The position numbers and the translations under genes were made by a program. Positions 1 through 5,591 of a stretch of DNA of 6,802 nucleotides are shown piece by piece. Every line of letters starts with the position of its first letter. Position 1 is the first letter of the stretch. The stretch spans positions 1 through 6,802 of the forward strand of contig JAITLA010000052.1 of the NCBI GenBank assembly GCA_031278145.1. Direction: 5' to 3'. This DNA is from Eubacteriales Family XIII. Incertae Sedis bacterium. Its GTDB lineage: Bacteria > Bacillota_A > Clostridia > Peptostreptococcales > Anaerovoracaceae. The notes beneath the pieces were generated by a model. It was not told the origin of the DNA, ran no database searches, and worked only from the letters and a program-made list of their open reading frames with translations.

Positions 1-223
1 TCTCCGTCCGGCAGTTCACGTCGAGGCGTTCCCGCTTTTCGTTGACATCCGAGATCGGCAGCTCCGTGTTGCGCACGTGAACGTCCGTCACGGGGATCCG
101 CAGGATGCTCGCAATGACGTCGCGCAACACGGGCTTCGCATCGGGATGCGTGAGTAATGTCTTGAACACGCCGTCCTCCGACGGGGGTAGGATCTCGGGT
201 ACGAATATCTCTTTGTTCGCCAT
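1..223 (-). CDS. Rpn family nuclease / PD-(D/E)XK transposase-like protein, N-terminal part, cut by window edge
   Basis: The 74 visible residues start MANKEIFVPEILPPSEDGVF and continue with KTLLTHPDAKPVLRDVIAS, VTDVHVRNTELPISD and NEKRERLDVNC. This is the typical opening of Rpn/PD-(D/E)XK nuclease-family proteins (recombination-promoting nuclease, putative transposase). Such proteins are DNA endonucleases linked to RecA-independent recombination and often occur as numerous variable paralogues. The RLDVNC segment leads into the nuclease core, but the catalytic D-E-x-K residues lie beyond the edge, so activity cannot be judged. The start is well supported: ATG at 223-221 with AGGAG (235-231) 7 nt upstream, and a good promoter at 379-408. 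It is transcribed divergently from the adhesin gene. The family call is from remembered family motifs, and I am fairly sure of it; the exact role is unknown. Confidence 0.85.
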   Translation of the reverse strand, partial: MANKEIFVPEILPPSEDGVFKTLLTHPDAKPVLRDVIASILRIPVTDVHVRNTELPISDVNEKRERLDVNCRTE

Positions 224-378
224 GGTTCTTCTCCTTTATTGTATACCTTCGCCGCCCCGCGCGCAACGGTGTTTTCAAGCAAATGCAAAAGTGCGAACAC
301 AAAGGACACGGGGCGTCTCGCGCGAGCGCCTGTCGGCGGACGAATTCCGCAGACAGACATATATTCCTTTATATGCTT

Positions 379-408
379 ATTATAGAACATTATTCCTCGA
401 GCGGTCAA
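379..408 (-). promoter_or_regulatory. Sigma-A-type promoter for the Rpn gene
   Basis: On the minus strand the sequence reads TTGACC (408-403), 18 bp, TATAAT (384-379). The -10 box is perfect and the -35 box matches 5 of 6. An A/T-rich stretch with A- and T-tracts lies just upstream of the -35 (about 413-440) and could act as an UP element. Transcription would start near 372, giving an untranslated leader of about 150 nt before the ATG at 223. That leader contains a small GC-rich hairpin at 312-330. Confidence 0.75.
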
Positions 409-445
409 GAGGATTTTTGAAAAAAAAAGAAATTTTTGAAGAAGA

Positions 446-500
446 ACCCTTCGGGCACTTCGGCTCCCCGCGCCGCGCAATGACGGAAAGAGGGATTCAT
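446..500. repeat. Possible relic of a dispersed intergenic repeat
   Basis: The plus strand carries cccttcggg (447-455), cttcggctccccgcg, and then gcgcaatgacgg. Read on the minus strand this gives ccgtcattgcgc followed by GC-rich gccgaag and cccgaaggg. The 'GTCATTGCG ... CGAAG' layout resembles short intergenic repeats that are scattered through many bacterial genomes. Only one copy is visible here, so multi-copy status is inferred from resemblance, not shown. Confidence 0.25.
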
Positions 501-577
501 CTCGGTGATTGTTGCGCCGGCGCCATGTGTCTATGCAGCAAGGTGGGAGAAAATTCACGACTTTGCATTGTTTTTGG

Positions 578-606
578 TTGCCATAGGCCTTGTTGTGTGA
601 TATTCT
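578..606 (+). promoter_or_regulatory. Extended -10 promoter for the adhesin gene
   Basis: TTGCCA (578-583) is followed by a 17-bp spacer and TATTCT (601-606). A TG dinucleotide sits at 598-599, giving an extended -10 (TGaTATTCT). The predicted start of transcription is near 613, leaving a leader of about 165 nt before the adhesin start codon. No operator can be assigned with confidence. Confidence 0.65.
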
Positions 607-630
607 AATTGCGATATTTTGTGTCAATTG

Positions 631-763
631 CCGGGAACGGAAGCGCGGACCTTCGCGCTCGGCCGAAGGGTTCTCGCTTCGCCGTTTCCGGCCGCACCGG
701 CCCCGCCGCGCGGCGGGGCCGGGGAAGGATTTTCGCGCGGTGCGCGAGGGCGGCCGAAGGGCC
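631..763 (+). promoter_or_regulatory. Structured 5' leader of the adhesin mRNA
   Basis: The leader is very GC-rich and full of inverted repeats. ccttcg (650-655) can pair with cgaagg (664-669). A perfect 22-bp palindrome, ggccccgccgcgcggcggggcc in two 11-nt halves, occupies 699-720. ggcc-gaag-ggcc (752-763) lies just before the ribosome binding site. The 11-mer cggccgaaggg occurs twice (660-670 and 751-761), so ccttcg at 650-655 could pair with either copy. This could tune translation or early termination. It matches no riboswitch that I recognise, and a regulatory role is inference. Confidence 0.4.
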
Positions 764-768
764 GTGAC

Positions 769-773
769 GGAGG
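769..773 (+). promoter_or_regulatory. Ribosome binding site that decides the adhesin start
   Basis: GGAGG lies 5 nt before the ATG at 779 and 8 nt before a second, adjacent ATG at 782. Either can be the initiator, and they differ by one Met. The motif excludes the far upstream in-frame ATG at 590, which lies before the predicted transcription start and would bury the signal peptide. Confidence 0.7.
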
Positions 774-778
774 CAAAG

Positions 779-2362
779 ATGATGAAATGCGGTTTGAAGC
801 TTCTCGCGATGGCGTTCGCGCTGCTTGGCGCGCTCGTCCTGTTCCCGGCGTCCGCCTCCGCGGACGCAGACGCCAACAGCTATACGGTTGAGCTGCGCTA
901 TGACGACGCCATACAGATCAGCTACCAGCATCCGGACGCGGACGGCTGGTGGCGCGGAGCCGGGGACATCCCGCTCGGCGGCGCCACTCTGAACGGCGTA
1001 TCCGCCATTCCGCAGCTCTACTGCGTGGACGCCCTCATTCCGTTTCACTCGCGCGTGGCGGCCATGGGCGGTTCCACGACATGGCTGGAAGGTCGAACCA
1101 CGGATAAGGTTCCGAATTACGTCGTCGTTTCGCCCGACAAGCTTCCCGAGGCGCTGAAGAGCAATTGGAACGAGCTGCTCTGGCTGACGCTGAACGGTTA
1201 TTCCGACGATGGCAGCTTGACGGCGCTAAACAGCGCATATTCCGATCTGGCGGATTCGGAAGCCTTGGTGAAAGCCGGCCAAGCCATCCCATACGAGGTC
1301 GCGGTGATGGCGACGAAGGTCGCCGTCTGGCATTTCACAAACCCGGAGGTGGCCTATTACAGCACGAGCTTCCTCGCCAAGAGCATAGCGGAGGCAAGCG
1401 CCGCAACCCCTCCCCGAAACACCGCGAGTGGCATCAAGCATCGGCAGTTCGTGGCGCTGGCGAAGCGTCTGATCGCGGATGCGGCCGCCTATGCCGCGAA
1501 TCCGTCCGCGCAGCCTCCTTTGGGCATCCCGCAGCCTGCGCTTGCCATCGATGATTCGAATGCCGGTCCGTTGAACGGAGGGTATTACGGCCCCTACCAA
1601 ATCACCGACGGCAACAATGTGCTGAAGGGCGACGATCTTGTGTTCCTGGACAGGGACGGACCGGCGAGCAGCGGCTTTGGCGGGATCGGCTTCTATACGG
1701 CGAACGAGGACGGTACCTTCAGCGCCATCCCCGGTAATTTGCAGAAATACGGCGGTACGGATATGGGGCCGGGAATCAAAAAGGACCAAGAGTTCTATAT
1801 CAGCGTACCGCCCGGGCTTGCGCACGACGGCGTTTCCATAAACGCGCTGAGCAGAACGACCACCGCGGCCGCCGTGCGTATGCCGGTGGTGCTGGTGCAT
1901 CAGGACCCGGAGAGCGGCGCGCAGGATTGGAACGCGGTGCAGGCCTTTATCGGGCTTGCGAATGCAAACATCGATGTCACCGTCTACGGGCAGGCCGTCC
2001 TGCCGCTGGGCATCGATACGGGGACGATTCGGGTTTCAAAAGCCGGCGGCGGCGAAGCGGCCGGGAAGGAATTCTCGTTCAGGTTGACCGACGCAAGCGG
2101 CAACCCCGTCGATTTGGGAAGCTTGTCTGTAACGCCTGCGATTCAAAACAATCCGCTTCTTTATAACGGGGAAGGAAGCGACGGCGTTTTCAGGCTGACC
2201 GCAGGGGGGGGTCGGCTGTCACGTTCGAAAACCTCCCCTTGGGGGACTACAGGGTCACGGAGCTTGTGTCCGGCACGGAGTATTCGGTTTCTTACAGCGT
2301 TGACGGCGTCCCGGGGCAGGGCGGGACCGCGCCGGTATCGCTGTCGAAGAATGGAGGTTTGA
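779..2362 (+). CDS. Adhesin N-terminal fragment as written: signal peptide, thioester-type head, start of stalk
   Basis: Read without a shift, this frame gives 527 codons before a stop at 2360-2362. Residues 1-475 are domain-like and end in GVFRLTAGG, the middle of a CnaB-like fold. After the G tract the product changes to about 50 residues rich in Arg and Ser with no domain character, as expected of an out-of-frame tail. As written the product would be secreted but unanchored, because it has no LPxTG signal. The head keeps the Cys of the thioester motif (Cys82), but the usual Gln of TQxA[IV]W is Lys180 (AAG, 1316-1318). Confidence 0.8.
   Translation: MMKCGLKLLAMAFALLGALVLFPASASADADANSYTVELRYDDAIQISYQHPDADGWWRGAGDIPLGGATLNGVSAIPQLYCVDALIPFHSRVAAMGGSTTWLEGRTTDKVPNYVVVSPDKLPEALKSNWNELLWLTLNGYSDDGSLTALNSAYSDLADSEALVKAGQAIPYEVAVMATKVAVWHFTNPEVAYYSTSFLAKSIAEASAATPPRNTASGIKHRQFVALAKRLIADAAAYAANPSAQPPLGIPQPALAIDDSNAGPLNGGYYGPYQITDGNNVLKGDDLVFLDRDGPASSGFGGIGFYTANEDGTFSAIPGNLQKYGGTDMGPGIKKDQEFYISVPPGLAHDGVSINALSRTTTAAAVRMPVVLVHQDPESGAQDWNAVQAFIGLANANIDVTVYGQAVLPLGIDTGTIRVSKAGGGEAAGKEFSFRLTDASGNPVDLGSLSVTPAIQNNPLLYNGEGSDGVFRLTAGGGRLSRSKTSPWGTTGSRSLCPARSIRFLTALTASRGRAGPRRYRCRRMEV
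2204..2211 (+). repeat. Run of eight G at the frame break of the adhesin gene
   Basis: The tract follows GCA and precedes TCG GCT GTC. Nine G (or six) would join LTAGG to SAVTFENLPLGDYRVTE without a gap; eight throws translation out of frame. Homopolymers of this length are prone to slipped-strand mispairing and are also a classic site of sequencing error. The bases 2206-2212 (G GGG GGT, read in the upstream frame) also fit the X_XXY_YYZ pattern for -1 ribosomal slippage, which is the shift needed here. Confidence 0.85.
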
Positions 2363-3039
2363 TAGACGTCGCGTTTACAAACACGCCGATAACGCCGTCC
2401 GTTCCGCCTTTCACCATCGTCGTCGCAAAGGCCGACAAAGATGCGGGCAAGCCGTTTTTGCCGGGTGCCGAATTCAGCCTTCAAAAGGAGGGGGCAGCAC
2501 CGTTGAGTGGTACGACCAACGCGCACGGCCTGATCCTGTTCACGCTGCCCGAGGGTGCTTCCTTGGGGCGGTATACCCTGACCGAAACGAAGGCGCCGGA
2601 GAACTATATCGGGCTGTCCGTACCCATAGTCTTTAGCGTAATCGAGGAGGAGCTCATACCCGAAACCGCCCCCGGCAATACGTTTTCCGTGCATTCGGAG
2701 AACGGCGTTATAACCTTTTCCGTCACGAACACCCGCAAGCCGCCGTATACGCCGTATTCGCCTTCGGGCGGAACACCGCCGCCCGTGCCGGACGAGCCCG
2801 AGTCACCCGCCGCGCCGGACGAGCCGGAACCCGCCGTGCCGTCCGCAACGGATCATTCGGATATCTCGTCGTCGCCGCATCCCGGCGCGACGCAGGAGAT
2901 CACGCCGTCGTCCATACTGCCGCAGACGGGCGGCGCGGCGGGTCTTGACGCGCGCACCCTCGGCCTTCTCGCGGTCCTGATCGCGGGCGCGTCGCTTTCG
3001 GCCGCGCTGTGGAAGCGCAGGCGGGAAGGGCGTCCGTAG
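2239..3039 (+). CDS. Adhesin C-terminal fragment: stalk domains, spacer and LPQTG cell-wall anchor
   Basis: This frame is open from 2167 but has no ATG or GTG start near its beginning. The first possible initiator is a TTG at 2239 in mid-domain with no ribosome binding site, so it is very likely the continuation of the upstream frame and not a separate gene. It completes the first CnaB-like domain (YRVTELVSG ... VAFTNT). It then encodes a SpaA-like domain (PGAEFSLQKEG, YTLTETKAPENY, FSVTNT), a spacer rich in Pro and Glu, and the sorting signal LPQTG followed by a hydrophobic stretch (DARTLGLLAVLIAGASLSAA) and KRRR. Sortase would cut between Thr and Gly of LPQTG. Confidence 0.8.
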   Translation: MGDYRVTELVSGTEYSVSYSVDGVPGQGGTAPVSLSKNGGLIDVAFTNTPITPSVPPFTIVVAKADKDAGKPFLPGAEFSLQKEGAAPLSGTTNAHGLILFTLPEGASLGRYTLTETKAPENYIGLSVPIVFSVIEEELIPETAPGNTFSVHSENGVITFSVTNTRKPPYTPYSPSGGTPPPVPDEPESPAAPDEPEPAVPSATDHSDISSSPHPGATQEITPSSILPQTGGAAGLDARTLGLLAVLIAGASLSAALWKRRREGRP

Positions 3040-3078
3040 GGCGCGCCCTCCGATTCCTCGGGGGCCGCAATTCGGGTA

Positions 3079-3107
3079 TTCAAATGCGCGCGAAATTGTG
3101 ATATGAT
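3079..3107 (+). promoter_or_regulatory. Extended -10 promoter of the redox-rarA operon, next to the start codon
   Basis: TTCAAA (3079-3084), a 17-bp spacer, and TATGAT (3102-3107) with TG at 3099-3100 form an extended -10 promoter. The -35 matches the consensus at 4 of 6. Only 6 nt separate the -10 box from the ATG at 3114, so transcription should start at or within a base or two of the start codon. Confidence 0.6.
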
Positions 3108-3113
3108 CTGCGT

Positions 3114-5591
3114 ATGGATGAATACACGGATAATTTTGGCGCGTGTCTGCAAAAGGAGGCGCCGTTTTGCGGCGCGGAATGCCCCTTTCATATGGATGTG
3201 CCGGATTTTGTCGAGAAGATACGAAAGGGCATGTGGAACGCCGCCTTCAAGGTCTATCGCAACGCGACGGGTTTTCCGCACACGGCCGCGGCGCTCTGCC
3301 GCGCGCCCTGCCGGTCGGTCTGCCCGCTCGCGGACCGCGGGGGCGCCGTCGATCTGCCGCTTCTCGAGCGCGCCTGCCTCGCTTTCGCGAAGGACAAGGG
3401 CGCGACGGGCTACAACGTGCCCGCGAAGCGCGGGCGCATCGCAATCGTGGGTGCCGGCGTCAGCGGTCTGGCCTGCGCGCTGCGCCTCTCGGCGAAGAAG
3501 TACGGCGTGGAGGTCTTTGCGCGCGGCGCGCGCCTCGGCGGCAAGCTCCGGGACATCCTGCCGCCCGATCTCTTTCTGCGGGACATAGAAGAACAGTTTC
3601 GATACGAGGAATACGTGCTGCATGCCTCCGTGCGGGTGCCGGATCGCGATTTTCTGAACGCGCGGGGCTTTGACGCGGTCTATGTCGCGACGGGTGCGGG
3701 CGGTGACGATTTCGGTCTGCCGGTCGCCGGGGGCGAGAACGGCCGCTGCCTGCGCGACGGGCCTACGGCTTGGTTCGCGGGCGGCGCGCTGATCGGGGAG
3801 GAGGGCGCGCGCGCCCTCGCCGGCGGCCTTTACATGGGTACGATCATAGACAATTTCCTCAAGACGGACAAGCCGGTCTATCCGCCGAACAAGGCACAAA
3901 CGCGTATGGTGCTCGACGCGGCGCGGCTGATCGACACGCCGCCCGTCGCCGCGCGGAACGGGGCGGGCTACACGGAGGACGAGGCGCGGGAGGAAGCCCT
4001 GCGCTGCCTGAAATGCCAATGCGACGCCTGCAAGCTGTACGTCGATCTCTGCGCGTTCACGGGCAAGTGGCCCCTGCGCATTCGGGACGAGATTGCGGCC
4101 ACCACCCTGCCCGGGGTTTCGGAGGTCAAGGCCACGCCGGCGAAGCGCCTCCTCAGCGCCAGCAACCTCGCGCGGGTCTGCCGCGAGATATGCCCGGCGC
4201 GGATCGATCTGGAGGGCTTGATCCTGGAGGGGCGCCGCAGTATGCACAGGCAGGACAAGGCGCCTTGGGTCTTTCACGATTTCTGGCTGCGGGACATGGC
4301 CTTTGCCGACGGTCCCGAGGCGGCGCTGTGCCGTGCGCCCGCCGGAGCCGCGACGTGCGCGCAGGCGTTTTTTCCGGGCTGTCAGCTCGGCGCGGGCGAT
4401 CCGGGGCTCGTAGAGGCGGCCTACGCCGGCCTGCTCGCGAGGCACCCCGATACGGCGCTGTTTTTGCGCTGCTGCGGCGCGCCCGCGGAGTGGGCGGGGG
4501 ACACGGAGAAGCACGCCGCCGCCCTCGATGCGATCCGCGCGGCCTGGCGGGCGCTCGGGGAACCCCTGATGTTGTTCGCCTGTCCGTCCTGCATGGAGGC
4601 CTTCGCACGCTGCATTCCGGAGATGCCGCAGCGCTCGATCTACGAGGCCCTTGCGGAAAGCGGGGCCGGGGGGCTTGGGGACCCGGGGCCCGGCGGTGGT
4701 TTGGAGGGAGCCGGCGGATCCGGGGTTTTTGAAGATCTCGAGGCCGGCGGGGATCCGGGGGTCGCTTGCGATCCGGGGGCCGGCGGGCCCGGCTTCGCCG
4801 GGCCCCTTGCCGCGTCCGCGCGCGCGGACGCGGCAAGGGGCGGCGCGCGCGGAGAGTGGGCGGTGTTCGATCCTTGCGCCGCGCGCCGGTCCGCCGGCAT
4901 GAAATCCGCCGTAAGACGGCTCGCCGAGGCGGCCGGCTGCGCGCTCGCGCCCCTCACGGAGCAGGAACGGGTGCCGCGCTGCTGCGGATACGGCGGACAG
5001 CCCGCCGTCGCGGATCCCGCCTACGCGGCCTTCGTCGCGGAGAAGCGCGCCTCCGAGAGCGAGCGCCCCTACATCGCGTATTGCTCGAATTGCAGGGACG
5101 CGCTCAGGCGGGCCGGGAAGGAATGCCTGCACATCCTCGAAATACTCTTCGCGCGGGCGCCCGCCGGGGACGCGAACGCGCGCCTCGCCACGGTCACGGA
5201 GCGCCGGCGCAACCGCGTCGCCCTGAAGCGGACGCTTCTCGAAAGGTATTGGAACGAAAAGCCCGCGCCGCCCGCCGGGGACGCGGACGGCGCGGACGGC
5301 CCGCGCATCCTTATCGGCGAGGCGCTGCTCGCCCAAATGGACGCGGATCGCATACTCGAAGAGGAAGTCCGCGAGGTCGTGGCCTTCTGCGAGCGGACGG
5401 GCCGCAAGGTTCTCGACGCGGACAGCGGCGCCTACGGCGGTTACAAAAAGATCGGACGCATGTCGTACTGGGTCGAATACAGGCCGTTGGACGGCGGGGA
5501 GGGCCTGGAGCTTCTGCGGGCCTACGCGCACAGGATGGAGATCGCTTTGGAGGCGGTTTGGAATGGAGTTAAGCAAGACGTGGATCTGTGA
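3114..5591 (+). CDS. Pyridine nucleotide-disulfide oxidoreductase-like FAD/[4Fe-4S] protein with two CCG domains (DVU_1558-like)
   Basis: This 825-residue protein is probably a cytoplasmic electron-transfer enzyme. Domains in order: a GltD-like Fe-S helical domain (Cys11, 19, 23, then Cys62, 66, 70); an FAD Rossmann fold (GAGVSG at 113-118; VYVATGA; WFAGGALIG about 220-228); a Cys cluster (298, 301, 303, 306, 313, then Cys356/360 in CREICP) as in ferredoxin/HdrC-type proteins; two heterodisulfide-reductase-like CCG domains (Cys423, CCG 453-455, CPSC 490-493; and Cys588, CCG 623-625, CSNC 657-660); and a tail with YWVEY and AYAHRM. It resembles the pyridine nucleotide-disulfide oxidoreductase/dicluster-binding family known beside DVU_1557-type proteins. 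The substrate is unknown. Oddities: no separate NAD(P)H domain, one cluster Cys replaced by Lys14, and a 60-residue Gly-rich insert (about 517-580). The start at 3114 is required to keep Cys11-Cys23; there is no Shine-Dalgarno. Confidence 0.8.
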   Translation: MDEYTDNFGACLQKEAPFCGAECPFHMDVPDFVEKIRKGMWNAAFKVYRNATGFPHTAAALCRAPCRSVCPLADRGGAVDLPLLERACLAFAKDKGATGYNVPAKRGRIAIVGAGVSGLACALRLSAKKYGVEVFARGARLGGKLRDILPPDLFLRDIEEQFRYEEYVLHASVRVPDRDFLNARGFDAVYVATGAGGDDFGLPVAGGENGRCLRDGPTAWFAGGALIGEEGARALAGGLYMGTIIDNFLKTDKPVYPPNKAQTRMVLDAARLIDTPPVAARNGAGYTEDEAREEALRCLKCQCDACKLYVDLCAFTGKWPLRIRDEIAATTLPGVSEVKATPAKRLLSASNLARVCREICPARIDLEGLILEGRRSMHRQDKAPWVFHDFWLRDMAFADGPEAALCRAPAGAATCAQAFFPGCQLGAGDPGLVEAAYAGLLARHPDTALFLRCCGAPAEWAGDTEKHAAALDAIRAAWRALGEPLMLFACPSCMEAFARCIPEMPQRSIYEALAESGAGGLGDPGPGGGLEGAGGSGVFEDLEAGGDPGVACDPGAGGPGFAGPLAASARADAARGGARGEWAVFDPCAARRSAGMKSAVRRLAEAAGCALAPLTEQERVPRCCGYGGQPAVADPAYAAFVAEKRASESERPYIAYCSNCRDALRRAGKECLHILEILFARAPAGDANARLATVTERRRNRVALKRTLLERYWNEKPAPPAGDADGADGPRILIGEALLAQMDADRILEEEVREVVAFCERTGRKVLDADSGAYGGYKKIGRMSYWVEYRPLDGGEGLELLRAYAHRMEIALEAVWNGVKQDVDL
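4662..4688 (+). other. Putative G-quadruplex motif inside the redox gene
   Basis: On the coding strand there are four G-runs (4662-4665, 4668-4673, 4677-4680, 4685-4688) separated by loops of 2, 3 and 4 nt. This meets the usual G3+N1-7 pattern. It lies at the start of the insert that separates the two CCG domains. Whether it folds in the DNA or mRNA is not known. Confidence 0.5.
4785..4805. repeat. Perfect 9-bp inverted repeat with TTC loop
   Basis: gggcccggc (4785-4793) and gccgggccc (4797-4805) flank a 3-nt loop. The element sits within the coding insert of the redox gene and overlaps the first bases of the larger palindrome that follows. Confidence 0.8.
4803..4840. repeat. Perfect 38-bp palindrome within the redox gene
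   Basis: The 19-base left half ccccttgccgcgtccgcgc (4803-4821) is followed directly by its exact reverse complement (4822-4840). It encodes the low-complexity residues around PLAASARADAARG between the two CCG domains. Perfect palindromes this long are rare by chance even in GC-rich DNA. It might be a relic of a REP-like element that landed in frame, or a local inverted duplication. Confidence 0.9.

Larger units (their letters stand above)
224..778. other. Divergent intergenic region between the Rpn and adhesin genes
   Basis: This 555-base stretch holds no gene I can support. From left to right it contains the Rpn ribosome binding site and leader (224-372), the Rpn promoter (379-408), an A/T-tract island (about 413-440), a possible dispersed-repeat relic (446-500), the adhesin promoter (578-606), and the structured adhesin leader with its ribosome binding site (about 613-778). 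The 167-codon open frame across 105-608 overlaps the Rpn gene antisense and has no protein-like composition. Confidence 0.6.
779..3039 (+). pseudogene. Thioester-domain LPxTG surface adhesin, interrupted at a G8 tract (phase-variable or broken)
   Basis: Joining two frames at 2204-2211 gives one 753-residue cell-wall protein. In order it has a signal peptide (1-28, ASA/DAD cleavage), a thioester/TQXA-like head (Cys82 in LYCVD; TKVAVW at 179-184), a beta-rich middle region (about 265-410), a first CnaB-like domain (about 415-537; possible isopeptide residues Lys421, Glu495, Asn535), a SpaA-like domain (about 545-653; Lys551, Glu603, Asn651), a Pro/Glu-rich spacer, LPQTG (714-718), a hydrophobic helix and a KRRR tail. 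Such proteins are anchored to peptidoglycan by sortase and bind host or neighbour surfaces. No sortase or pilin partner lies in the window. The frame breaks inside the first CnaB-like domain. Whether the gene is dead, phase-off, recoded or misassembled cannot be told from one sequence. Confidence 0.8.

Noticed and set aside
596..603. TGTGATAT shared by the adhesin and redox promoters (596-603 and 3097-3104) as a regulator half-site
   Set aside because: In both cases it overlaps the extended -10 element, which explains the similarity, and there is no matching second half-site such as TCACA.
590..778. Upstream extension of the adhesin frame to an ATG at 590
   Set aside because: It lies before the predicted transcription start (about 613), has no ribosome binding site, and would bury the signal peptide behind an Arg-rich tail. 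GGAGG at 769-773 supports 779 or 782.
1226..1900. A 224-codon minus-strand frame opposite the adhesin
   Set aside because: It is rich in Arg, His and Gly with no domain or ribosome binding site, and the plus strand has the supported protein.
2239..2241. TTG as an independent start for the anchor half of the adhesin
   Set aside because: It is in the middle of a CnaB-like domain, without a Shine-Dalgarno sequence or signal peptide. A secreted LPxTG protein needs one, so the half cannot function alone.
3038..3049. agggcgcgccct palindrome just after the adhesin stop as a terminator
   Set aside because: It is a 12-bp palindrome with almost no loop and no following T-run. I see no convincing terminator between the adhesin and the redox operon.
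3151..3159. AAAAGGAGG, a perfect-looking ribosome binding site inside the redox gene
   Set aside because: It is the coding DNA for Gln-Lys-Glu between Cys11 and Cys19. No in-frame start lies at a suitable distance, and a later start would remove the first Fe-S motif.
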